Assembly: GCF_000298315.2 (NCBI RefSeq)
Contig: NZ_AEYE02000017.1
Coordinates: forward strand, 1 to 64,000
Reading direction: 5' to 3'
DNA length: 64,000 bases
DNA from: Rhizobium grahamii CCGE 502
GTDB taxonomy: Bacteria > Pseudomonadota > Alphaproteobacteria > Rhizobiales > Rhizobiaceae
The notes beneath the pieces are model-generated. The model was not told the origin of the DNA. It searched no databases and worked only from the letters and a program-made list of their open reading frames with translations. The position numbers and the translations under genes were made by a program. The stretch's first letter is position 1, and every line of letters begins with the position of its first letter. Positions 18,937-26,519 of this stretch are shown here, one piece after another.

Positions 18937-19952
18937 GCCAGCAGACCAATGTGTTGGGGAGAGGCTTCGTCTGGCTGCCCGGACCATATCGTCAGTTTGC
19001 GTTGACCACAGTCGAAAATGACGGAAAACGCAGTCGCGGTCTGTTCACGCGTCGAAAATGACTTGAAGATCGCATCGGGTGCGCCTGTTCGGTCGTGTAA
19101 CAGCGCCGACAGGCTTGCAGCGTCCGTCAAGGTGTGCAGGCGCGCGGCCCTTAACCTCTCGCGGCTGGAAGGGTAGTGGCGCGCTCCGGCTTCGATATCT
19201 TCCCAAATCGAGGCATCGGGAAAGAGGGGATGGTTTGTATGAACGACGGACCCGACAATGTGGCGAGAGACGCCAACCGAAGGACCGACCTCGGCGAGTT
19301 GCAGTCGACCGGCAGCATCGCCAAGGATGAAAGAGCGGCCGGACATGTGATGCTGACACATCAGCACGCTGAGAGCGGCTTCAACGCTTGGCCGCGCAAG
19401 CATCAATCGGCGAATGACGAGGCTCGGCAGGCTGTCGTGCTTCTCATCGAGCATCAGGTCATTGTTGACAAATGCGAAGCCGCTGTCGTTCAGACCGACC
19501 CAACCCAGAGTCCCGGCGGTTGCTATCGTGACCATGCGCTTGCCTGGAGACTCGTGCACGAGAACGGCAAGATGCCGTTCCGCGCCTTCGGGTCCATCCC
19601 AATTCTGCGCAACAAGCGCGCCAGATGGCGTGGAAACCGCCGCCGAGGTGCATCCCGTGGTTCTCTGCGAAAAGTACTCGAAGCAGGACAGCAGGTACAT
19701 ATCGACGGTGGAAATTCCCGTCTCCGCGGCCATTCCTTCAAGCTCGGACGAAAGATCGGGATCGAGTGCAGAAGCCTTTTCCAAGGAGGCCACGGCTTTC
19801 GCTGATGCGCATTTCCACACGTCAGCATCAGCCGTGCGGCGTAAATGGTCGTAGTTGGCGACGATGAGACTGCGCAAATGGGCGGCATGCTGTTGGCCGC
19901 GTTCGAATGCCGTGCCGCGCAAGACGATGACTGGAATTTTCGATTTCGCCAC
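18933..19952 (-). CDS. C45-family acyltransferase/amidase (isopenicillin N acyltransferase-like)
   Basis: This 339-residue Ntn-hydrolase is of the peptidase C45 family. The self-cleavage site is Gly100-Cys101 in RTTGCTSAAV, very close to the Gly102-Cys103 of fungal acyl-CoA:6-APA acyltransferase. QNWDGP follows shortly after, as in the family, and NDSGFAFVNND lies downstream. Bacterial members hydrolyse or form amide bonds on small molecules. The GTG start has AGGTGG just upstream. There is no signal peptide. In this locus it may deacylate an N-acyl amino compound before oxidation. Function beyond the family is inferred. Confidence 0.82.
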   Translation of the reverse strand: MAKSKIPVIVLRGTAFERGQQHAAHLRSLIVANYDHLRRTADADVWKCASAKAVASLEKASALDPDLSSELEGMAAETGISTVDMYLLSCFEYFSQRTTGCTSAAVSTPSGALVAQNWDGPEGAERHLAVLVHESPGKRMVTIATAGTLGWVGLNDSGFAFVNNDLMLDEKHDSLPSLVIRRLMLARPSVEAALSVLMCQHHMSGRSFILGDAAGRLQLAEVGPSVGVSRHIVGSVVHTNHPLFPDASIWEDIEAGARHYPSSRERLRAARLHTLTDAASLSALLHDRTGAPDAIFKSFSTREQTATAFSVIFDCGQRKLTIWSGQPDEASPQHIGLLA

Positions 19953-20530
19953 AGGCCACCTGGAGTTTCTTAGGAGCTAGATCCATAAAGTGGATATGCG
20001 CATTTCTCCAGACACTGCTCGTTGGGATTGTGTGAAAGTTTTATGCGTCCGAGGACGGATGGAGAAGAGCCCGATGCACACGAGGAAGTCCCGCCCTGCA
20101 GGCCCGCTAAACCAGCTTCAATGATTGCTTTGTCGGCAAAAGTCTCCTGCATTCTGATGTATGTCGCAGAGAGCCCGGGATCGAGCGAAAGAGCCTGCCT
20201 TACCAAGGTCGCCGCCCTATCCGGTTTGTGGCAGCTCATGTTCGCGCCAACTACGCTCGGTGACAAAAAATGCTTTTGGCCACTTGGATGCATGATGAGA
20301 CCCGGCAGCTAGTGATGATCTAAAGGGCACTAGCAGCCTAGATGTTTTTAACGGATCATCTCCACATACTAACAGTTAGTAGAAAGCCTGTTTGAGGTAA
20401 CACTCGCTTTAAGCCTCGTGAGCTGCAAAAGCCCTAAAGGCGGTGATGACGTTCTTGACCGTTTAACAGCAATCATTAAATTAGCGTGGAGAGTGTTGAA
20501 TTCTCATCCGGCATTTCCAGGGGAGGCAGC
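19953..20530. other. Intergenic region with small inverted repeat
   Basis: About 580 bases lie between the C45 gene and the RHH gene. Apart from a possible gene tail (separate entry), it holds a 13-bp perfect inverted repeat, ACTAAC-A-GTTAGT at 20368-20380, which could be an operator for the RHH gene. No complete gene is visible. Confidence 0.4.
20060..20240 (-). pseudogene. Possible C-terminal remnant of a class III adenylate cyclase
   Basis: A leftward frame reads RAATLVRQALSLDPGLSA, then an AD.AIIEAGLAGL-like stretch. This resembles the tetratricopeptide tail of rhizobial adenylate/guanylate cyclases (A.RLL.LDPG...D...EGLRKAGLP). No catalytic domain precedes it and no start fits, so this would be a relic. 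The match is short and judged by eye. Confidence 0.3.
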
Positions 20531-20764
20531 ATGGGTAGATTGGAACGTGGTGATCGTTTGCAGGTCATGCTCAATGCAGAGGAGTTCGCGGCATTGGAAA
20601 ACTGGCGCTTCGAAAAGCGCATGCCGAGCCGGGCTGCAGCGATACGCGAGTTGCTGCGGCGCGGTCTTGCGGCTGAGGACTTCCTTACGGTCGAACCAGG
20701 CACAAAGTCGCAGGACTTCGGACTACTCAATGGCAAGGGCAGCGACGCTGGCGAGGGTGCCTGA
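20531..20764 (+). CDS. Small ribbon-helix-helix (CopG-like) protein
   Basis: This 77-residue protein reads RLQVMLNAEEFAALENWRFE then KRMPSRAAAIRELLRRGL, a strand-helix-helix pattern typical of a rhizobial RHH DNA-binding family. The start at 20531 has GGGGAGG six bases upstream; extending 15 codons further has no site. The C-terminal 25 residues are Gly- and Asp-rich and probably disordered. It stands alone upstream of the quorum-sensing genes. A regulatory or plasmid-maintenance antitoxin-like role is possible, but no toxin partner is visible. Confidence 0.75.
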   Translation: MGRLERGDRLQVMLNAEEFAALENWRFEKRMPSRAAAIRELLRRGLAAEDFLTVEPGTKSQDFGLLNGKGSDAGEGA

Positions 20765-20888
20765 GCGGCGATTAGGCTGGGGCTGCTGCTTATCCGGTGG
20801 CAACCGAGAGAAAAACGTGAGGATGTCGGGAGACTTGGTGGAGGGCGATCATAGAGGCCGTCTTCGGCCGCTGAATTCGAGGGTGCAA

Positions 20889-21098
20889 CTAATCCTCGGT
20901 CAAGCCGAAGAGACCACTCATGGAGCGCGCAACATAGACAACCGCCGTCGCGAGATCGTCCCATCTTGGCAGGATGTCGGGTAGCTCGGGGTTGTTTCGC
21001 GGCCATCGCGCCGGACCGTCTGTCGTAGCGGACATGGCTGGGCGATGCGTAAGACATGGACCCTCCTGCACTATGGTCGGGCTTAATCGGTTTCGCAT
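20889..21098 (-). CDS. Possible small protein of 69 residues
   Basis: This leftward frame lies in the 436-bp space between the RHH gene and luxR. Its C-terminal half (LPRWDDLATAVVYVARSMSG then LFGLTED) looks protein-like and amphipathic, and could begin at an internal ATG at 21035. No strong Shine-Dalgarno sequence supports either start. I do not recognise a family. Confidence 0.35.
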   Translation of the reverse strand: MRNRLSPTIVQEGPCLTHRPAMSATTDGPARWPRNNPELPDILPRWDDLATAVVYVARSMSGLFGLTED

Positions 21099-21200
21099 CG
21101 GGACGCCTTTTCAAGGCGAAGATTTTATGACAATACAAACATAGGATGTACTCGCACGAGGCACAGCCTTTCGGATATGTCGCTTCGTTGGAGGACCACG

Positions 21201-21929
21201 ATGAGCGCGTTTGTCTCCGATGTGTTGTTTGAGTTTCTGGTCGGAAGCGAGGAGGCGGCTGACCAGCAGCAGATTTTCGGCGCGATCGAGAAGGTAAACA
21301 GTCGGCTTGGGATCGACTATTCCGCGATGGCGTTTCTGCCGTTGGCTCATGAGCCACTGGACCAGCATTTCGTGTGGCATCGGTGGCCCGATGGCTGGCT
21401 TCCCCGCTACCTCGAGAACGATTACTTTCGCCTCGATCCAGTCGTCAGCTTCGTGCGCGCAACAGCGCGACCCTCCATCTGGTCACGATCGGTGCGGCTG
21501 ACACATCTTTCAGGTCGATCAAAACGCATCATGGATGAAGCGGGCGATTTCGGAATGGACGACGGCCTGACCATTCCACTTCATTCCCGCTCCGGTCTTG
21601 GTGGACTTTTCTCGGTCGCAGGCAAACGGATCCCGGTGGGACCATCGGAAGTGGCCCTGCTGCAGTTTGTTGCCGAAACTGCCTACCGACGAATCCTGGA
21701 TCTTAAAGCCCCGCCGCGTGCCCTGTCAGACGATCTGCAGATCACGCGCAGCGAGAGCGAGTGCCTGACTTTGTGCGCAGCAGGCAAGACCGACCGGGAA
21801 ATTGCCGCCATTACCTATCGCTCTCAACGCACCGTGCAGCAACACATCCGAAACCTGCAGGGAAAGCTTGGCGTATCCAACCGCGCGCAGTTGATCGCCG
21901 AATCCTTCCGCCGCGGCCTGCAGCGCTAA
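21201..21929 (+). CDS. LuxR-family autoinducer-binding transcriptional regulator
   Basis: This 242-residue quorum-sensing regulator has an N-terminal acyl-homoserine-lactone domain (about 1-165) with the conserved residues of TraR/LuxR: W and Y in GWLPRYLENDYFRLDP, the D of that segment, W in PSIWS and G in FGMDDGL. The C-terminal GerE helix-turn-helix (about 175-242) contains TDREIAAITYRSQRTVQQHI. The start at 21201 has GGAGG seven bases upstream. The cognate LuxI gene follows 75 bp downstream on the same strand. It probably controls luxI and possibly more distant plasmid genes, such as transfer functions. Confidence 0.93.
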   Translation: MSAFVSDVLFEFLVGSEEAADQQQIFGAIEKVNSRLGIDYSAMAFLPLAHEPLDQHFVWHRWPDGWLPRYLENDYFRLDPVVSFVRATARPSIWSRSVRLTHLSGRSKRIMDEAGDFGMDDGLTIPLHSRSGLGGLFSVAGKRIPVGPSEVALLQFVAETAYRRILDLKAPPRALSDDLQITRSESECLTLCAAGKTDREIAAITYRSQRTVQQHIRNLQGKLGVSNRAQLIAESFRRGLQR

Positions 21930-21971
21930 AAAAATACGACATTTTACGGATAGAATTTTGTTATCTGCAGT

Positions 21972-21990
21972 TGCATGCTCTGACCATGCA
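21972..21990. promoter_or_regulatory. Lux-box-like dyad upstream of luxI
   Basis: TGCATG-N7-CATGCA is a perfect 6-bp inverted repeat in the luxR-luxI gap, ending 14 bases before the luxI start. Size (19 bp) and location suit a LuxR-type site, but it is so near the start codon that it would overlap the ribosome-binding region. It could instead be a repressor site or an RNA hairpin masking translation. Confidence 0.4.
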
Positions 21991-22004
21991 CGTGGGGCTC
22001 GGAC

Positions 22005-22622
22005 ATGCTCTCGATACTCTATGAAGATGACGATCCATTATTGATGGAGAAGGTCTGGGCGTTTCGCCACAAACGCTTCGTCGAACAGATGGAATGGAAC
22101 GAACTGAGGCGCCCGGACCGGCGGGAGAAGGACACGTATGACCGATCGGATGTTGTGCACGCTGTGCTGATGCACAGGGAGGAAATGATCGGCTATTCGC
22201 GCCTGCTACCAACCACAGCACCCCATTTTGCTCGAGATTACGGTCGACTGCCATCCGGTGCGCTCCCTTGCGGACCAGACATATTTGAATGGAGCAGGTG
22301 TGCCACCGCGGTGAATGCTCCATCGGTCAACGGCATAGCTGCCTCCGACCTGTTGATGACAGGTGTCCTGGAATGCCTCGTGCGCATTGGTGCAAAGGCG
22401 ATCCTGTTTCTGACCTATCCCCCTCTCGTTATGATGATGCGCCAACGTGGCTATCCAGTGCAGGTGCTTGGCGAGGTTACGCTTCAGGGACATCGGGTGC
22501 AGGTTGCCTATTCGATCATTCCAGAAGGCCTTCTCTCACGTCACCAAAAAGACTACGGCATCCGGGGAAGCCTCCTCTTCTTGGGGACGAGAAGCCGGGG
22601 TGGCCTGGTGCAAAGCGGATAG
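22005..22622 (+). CDS. Acyl-homoserine-lactone synthase, LuxI family
   Basis: This 205-residue enzyme makes an N-acyl-homoserine lactone from S-adenosylmethionine and acyl-ACP. The family invariants are in place: R21, F25 and W31 (RHKRFVEQMEW), aspartates at 43 and 46, R66, and FEWSR with E95 and R98. Length is normal. It sits directly downstream of its LuxR partner and 12 bp before a small gene. The acyl chain cannot be predicted from sequence. Confidence 0.95.
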   Translation: MLSILYEDDDPLLMEKVWAFRHKRFVEQMEWNELRRPDRREKDTYDRSDVVHAVLMHREEMIGYSRLLPTTAPHFARDYGRLPSGALPCGPDIFEWSRCATAVNAPSVNGIAASDLLMTGVLECLVRIGAKAILFLTYPPLVMMMRQRGYPVQVLGEVTLQGHRVQVAYSIIPEGLLSRHQKDYGIRGSLLFLGTRSRGGLVQSG

Positions 22623-22634
22623 ACGAGGTGTCTT

Positions 22635-22835
22635 GTGGCTCGTCGCGATAAACCGCTCATGGATGCCTCGGCTGCGCGCCGCTTGGCTTTCGCAACAGTC
22701 CACACTGAAGCCGCCAGGCTTTTGCGCCTGACGGAGGAAATCTGCCAAACCTATCCTGGAAGCGACGACATGCTCTTTCTTCGCTATCTGCTGAGAATGA
22801 TCATGCTGGCAACCGAGCACGATCCCACAGATTAG
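22635..22835 (+). CDS. Small protein downstream of luxI, CinS- or TraM-like in position
   Basis: This 66-residue, mostly helical protein starts at a GTG with GAGGTG upstream, 12 bp after luxI and surely co-transcribed with it. Its core reads AARLLRLTEEICQTYPGSDD then FLRYLLRMIML. In Rhizobium leguminosarum the AHL synthase CinI is co-expressed with the small anti-repressor CinS, which acts on the XRE regulator PraR. The next gene here is a PraR-like XRE protein, so the layout fits. A looser similarity to the TraM anti-activator (a helix with HLRYIETMIEM) is the alternative. I could not compare sequences directly. Confidence 0.55.
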   Translation: MARRDKPLMDASAARRLAFATVHTEAARLLRLTEEICQTYPGSDDMLFLRYLLRMIMLATEHDPTD

Positions 22836-22859
22836 TCCGGTTGGCTGAATTCGAAAATG

Positions 22860-22876
22860 TTAAGACGCCGTCTTAA
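22860..22876. promoter_or_regulatory. 17-bp palindrome upstream of XRE regulator
   Basis: TTAAGACG-C-CGTCTTAA is a perfect inverted repeat with 8-bp arms, 25 bp after the CinS-like gene. It lies just upstream of the promoter-like sequence at 22883-22910. It lacks a T-run, so it is more likely an operator, perhaps for autoregulation by the XRE protein, than a terminator. Confidence 0.4.
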
Positions 22877-22882
22877 AGTTCT

Positions 22883-22910
22883 TTGCAAACGTGAAATAAC
22901 TTGCTAGTCT
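22883..22910 (+). promoter_or_regulatory. Possible promoter for XRE regulator
   Basis: TTGCAA (22883-22888) and TAGTCT (22905-22910) are spaced by 16 bases and lie about 205 bases before the XRE start codon, directly after the TTAAGACG palindrome. The long leader that would result has no obvious gene. The match is modest. Confidence 0.3.
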
Positions 22911-23115
22911 GCAACCTAGGCGGTTATCGCCTTGAGGCGTAGAATCCTCATTTGGTAAAACGCAGAAAGCGTAATCTTCGCGATCTAGTGAGTCGGGGAG
23001 CTCGTGGAATATACAAGAGGCGCTTGCGCTAAAATCCACGGGGGCTGGTTACCACAGCAATTCTAACTCCCCGGCTTCTCAAGCCAGCATCATGCTGGCC
23101 AGCGGGAGCGTTTTC

Positions 23116-23562
23116 ATGCAGCAGAATGTCTCGACCAGTGCCGCCCTTAAAGATCCGACATCGTTGACGATCATCAACGGGCTCCATCTTGTTGACGTTG
23201 AGGTCGGCAAAAGAATCAAGAAGCGCCGACAGCAATTGCGTATCTCGCAAACAGCGCTTGGCGCCGCTGTCGGTGTCTCCTTCCAGCAGATCCAGAAATA
23301 TGAGCGAGGTTCAAACCGTGTCAGTTCCTCGGCACTCTATTCGCTGGCCCAGGTTTTGGATGTTCCGGTCGCCTATTTCTTCGAGACCCTCAACAGGCCG
23401 ATCAGGATAGACTGCGCGGAACTGGAAAGAAAAGCGGCACTGCGGGAGGACTTCGTCGCAACCGAAGAGGGACAGCGCCTTGTCGATGCCTTCATGATGA
23501 TACCGAAAAAGATGCGGCCGAAATTCATTTCGCTGCTTGCCACTTTCTCGAGCGAGCCCTGA
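23116..23562 (+). CDS. XRE-family regulator, PraR-like
   Basis: This 148-residue protein has a Cro/CI helix-turn-helix at about 27-82 (GKRIKKRRQQLRISQTALG then VSFQQIQKYERGSNRVSSS). The FQQIQKYE(R/K)G(S/T)NRV recognition region is the one found in rhizobial PraR-type regulators. The C-terminal half ends in KMRPKFISLLATF. The start at 23116 has GGGAG eight bases before it; an upstream ATG at 23092 has none. It follows luxI and the CinS-sized gene on the same strand, suggesting that quorum sensing and this regulator work as one circuit. Confidence 0.8.
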   Translation: MQQNVSTSAALKDPTSLTIINGLHLVDVEVGKRIKKRRQQLRISQTALGAAVGVSFQQIQKYERGSNRVSSSALYSLAQVLDVPVAYFFETLNRPIRIDCAELERKAALREDFVATEEGQRLVDAFMMIPKKMRPKFISLLATFSSEP

Positions 23563-23707
23563 TTTCAGTATTCCTTCATGAAATCGGCAGCCGATCGGTC
23601 CACCTCACGGGTAAGCGGGAGATGGACCGGATTGGCACTGCAGTTCTTGACACGCCTGCTGCAGCTGCCCGCTCGAGCACGCTGGTGAGGCAAAGCTTCA
23701 AACCCGG

Positions 23708-24169
23708 CTATTTCCGCTGCAGGGCAAAGATCGAATCGAGGATGGTTGCCACCGTTCGCAAAGTGTCCGGCGGGAGCGTCTGAATCATCTTCGTGATGCG
23801 ACGGCGCTCATCAGCTTCCTCTCTGGTTTGTCCCCAAAGATGCGGCGCGGCGTCGAACAAAAGATCATCCGGAAAAATTCCCAGCACCTCGCAAAGGTGC
23901 AGGACTTGAGTCGCGTGGAGTTTGGTGACAGCTCGTTCGTACCTGCCGTAAACTGCCTCGATTGATCCGAGAAGGAGCGCTAACTCAGCCCTGGACAAGT
24001 CCTTTTCGATCCGAAACTGCCGAAGCGATCTGGCGATGCTTTCGTCCATTTCCTGAGAGGTCGAAATGCCCTCGAAGCCCGGGCGCCTGTATACCGGTCG
24101 CTCTACCTTGGCGTCAGTGGTCGCCTCAAGGCCTGCTTCGGCTATGTAAGCATCTGTCCGTGTCGTCAT
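23708..24169 (-). CDS. XRE-like helix-turn-helix regulator
   Basis: This is a protein of about 153 residues with a helix-turn-helix in the middle (SLRQFRIEKDLSRAELALLL then GSIEAVYGRYERAVTKLHA), followed by LCEVLGIFPDDLLF and a tail with EEADERRRITKMIQTLP. It resembles the other XRE regulator in overall layout but is clearly diverged. The start may be 24169 or six codons further at 24187, and neither has a strong site. It is divergent from the hypothetical gene at 24295, so it may regulate that gene and itself. Confidence 0.72.
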   Translation of the reverse strand: MTTRTDAYIAEAGLEATTDAKVERPVYRRPGFEGISTSQEMDESIARSLRQFRIEKDLSRAELALLLGSIEAVYGRYERAVTKLHATQVLHLCEVLGIFPDDLLFDAAPHLWGQTREEADERRRITKMIQTLPPDTLRTVATILDSIFALQRK

Positions 24170-24294
24170 GCATCCATCCAGGTTCACGCCGTGATTTATA
24201 CCACCGGCGACGTGGTTTGCTATCCCGTTTTCGGTGACTTCGAGCAGGCGCAGCTGCGCGCGGAGCTAATCATATATTTGGAAGAGGTGCATTC

Positions 24295-24657
24295 ATGGAA
24301 AATGACAACATAGTGGCCGAGATGTTGCGGCGGGCGAAGGCACACGAACAATCGACGATACAGGTCATCGGTTCGAAAAAGCGATCAATCGGAGCAAACC
24401 GAAGTGACCTTGAGGCTGCCCTTGCGGATGAACAGACAACGAGGAAAGAGTTGATCAGCTGGCAAGCCCCAAACGCGTCGATCGCAGTGAGAAAACTTCT
24501 CCATTTGCTGGCCCATGTCCTTGCAGCAGAGCTTGCCTTCGACGACCAGTCCTTGGCCGAGATAGAGGCTGAAGCAAAGCGGCTCGGATTCGATGGACGG
24601 GCGTCTTCATCTGATCGTAGCAATAGACAGCGCATCCTGCTGAGTGGATCGTTTTAG
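24295..24657 (+). CDS. Hypothetical 120-residue protein
   Basis: The start has GAAGAGGTG about seven bases upstream. The sequence is helix-rich (LLHLLAHVLAAELAFDDQSL then AEIEAEAKRLGFDG), with no membrane segment or cysteine motif. The last 20 residues are polar and look disordered. It is divergently transcribed from an XRE regulator. I do not recognise a family. Confidence 0.55.
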   Translation: MENDNIVAEMLRRAKAHEQSTIQVIGSKKRSIGANRSDLEAALADEQTTRKELISWQAPNASIAVRKLLHLLAHVLAAELAFDDQSLAEIEAEAKRLGFDGRASSSDRSNRQRILLSGSF

Positions 24658-25709
24658 CAAGGAAAACCGGAGCGATTGGTGTCCTTGTCGATTTCCCAAG
24701 CAACTGGGTTGAAAATTGGTCGGTTGCTAAGTTTGCAGCACGCCATAACCCGGGCCAGGCGACAGTGGGGCCGTATGCGAATTAGATTTGCCGTGCGCAA
24801 TGCGCAGGCAAACTCAGTGGGGCCTTTCATTGATAAGCGATGCATCCTTTGGTCCCTGTTACAGATACCAGTCTTGCGCGGCTGGAAGCCATTAGGCTCG
24901 CGTACCCGCACGGCCGATGGCTCGTCTTCACCTGCGCTCAGATATCTGCGAGTAATTCATTTCGATCGGAAGCAATGGCCATTGCGGCGCTGGAAGCAGC
25001 GGCCCCGCCCGGCTTTGATTTTCGCATTTTCCACGTCTGCCGGATAGAAAATCTCACCATTGCGACCATATCCTTGATAGCGCTAACGCGTCGCCCCAAC
25101 GCTGGCGCTAGGCCGGCCCACGAGCGGGCAGTGCATGCAGCAAGTGAGCCGGCCACCCCAGATCGGCACCCCAACTTGGCTACTTGTGGGGTCGCATCAC
25201 GTCTTCATCCTACTTGGTTTGGATCGATCCGCCACGGACCAAGGTCTGAATAAAGTCCACACGCTTGCGTATAATTCAACTCGGACCTTTATGATGCGCA
25301 GACCGCTCGGAAACGGCTTTGTTGTGACCGCCGCGAGGACCGTGTCCAGGTATAGGGCTAGTCGCCACGGTCGGAATGGTCAGCATGAGATCAGAGCTCC
25401 TGGGGCCAGGGACTGTCGGCAACCGTCTGAGCACGCAAGCAATTGACTACCACCGGCGCAGAATACGGATTCGATGAATGGCAGTTGATCCGTGGCAACA
25501 ACGACTTGAGTTCCGCCCCCGGCGCCAACGATCCATCGGATCGAATAGTGCTCCAACCCTCAGCCAGCTTAACTGCCCCTCTCATTCAGCGCACGCCTGC
25601 GAGCGAAGGTGCTACGGGATCCTGCAGCCATACCAGAGACACCGCCTGCGCCCCCGCTGCGATCGGGAACTTTCTTGCGCGGTCGAACTTGGGTTCGACG
25701 GAGAAGCAA
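24658..25709. other. Region without a convincing gene
   Basis: About 1.05 kb with several overlapping open frames on both strands. The longest plausible one (24840-25253, rightward) lacks a ribosome-binding site and changes to Arg/Pro/His-rich sequence typical of non-coding GC-rich DNA. It may be decayed sequence. No repeats or terminators stand out. Confidence 0.45.
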
Positions 25710-26261
25710 ATGGCTGACGCGCGCACGACATACGACGAAATCCTCACCGAAATCGATGGTTATCACCGTTCAAGGACCAGCAGCGTCGAATTTCGATGGA
25801 TAGCCGAGTACTTCACCAGGGAGGCAGTATTTTACCAGTTTACAGGTGGCTGCCGTGCCGACAGCCAAGCGGCAAACGGCCAAAGGTTCGATGGGCCCTT
25901 GGGCACGGTCGGGCTCCTGTCGCCTCATCTCGCGGTTGGAGCATTTGCGGAATTCGCCCGAAACGACGAAATCCTATTCTATCGTGGAAGCCGCACCAGC
26001 ACCTCCTCTATTTTTGAGGAAATCCTGGCTTGCTTCACCGACCAGCCTGAGATCATTTACGTGGAAATTGTCAAAAAGCACCTGGGCATCACCACTGCCC
26101 GATGCACCACCCGCCTTCTCTTTGTCGGGTTCAACCGAAATTGGATCGGGCTCCCGTCCAGCATGCCGTGCGCTGAGATTGTGGCGAGCGACAACCTTCT
26201 CCATCCCTTCTGGTGCCGTGACCGATATCAGCCAAAACTGCCCGCGTTTGAAAAAAGGTGA
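25710..26261 (+). CDS. Hypothetical 183-residue protein
   Basis: I choose the ATG at 25710 because GGAGAAG lies immediately upstream; the frame continues 89 codons further but without a site and with unlikely composition. The protein is rich in aromatic residues (VEFRWIAEYFTREAVFYQFT) and contains IFEEILACFTDQPEIIYVEI, suggesting a compact alpha/beta domain. There are no signal, membrane or known catalytic motifs that I can identify. It stands alone between a gene-poor stretch and the stress island. Confidence 0.55.
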   Translation: MADARTTYDEILTEIDGYHRSRTSSVEFRWIAEYFTREAVFYQFTGGCRADSQAANGQRFDGPLGTVGLLSPHLAVGAFAEFARNDEILFYRGSRTSTSSIFEEILACFTDQPEIIYVEIVKKHLGITTARCTTRLLFVGFNRNWIGLPSSMPCAEIVASDNLLHPFWCRDRYQPKLPAFEKR

Positions 26262-26519
26262 GATCTCATCAATTCCGCCGTGACAGATGGCGGTCCAGCA
26301 GTTGTCACGACCTGCGACCTCCCGCCTCAGACGCATTTGTGGTTCCAGCAAGAAACTCTCGCTTTAAAAGATCGGTCAGGCCTCCGCCTTATCCGCTTAT
26401 GATCCAATTGAAGTTGGAGCGGTTTCGTACCAAGCGATCGACACAGCAGATTTGACATTGACGCACGGACTTAACGCGCAATCAATAGGTTCCCGGGTCG
26501 ATAAGCCTAGGGGAAAACC

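Noticed and set aside
20368-20380. ACTAAC-A-GTTAGT as a lux or tra box
   Set aside because: It matches neither consensus and is 800 bp from luxR; noted only as a small inverted repeat.
24840-25253. 137-residue frame in the gene-poor region
   Set aside because: No ribosome site, and the second half is Arg/Pro/His-rich without domain similarity.
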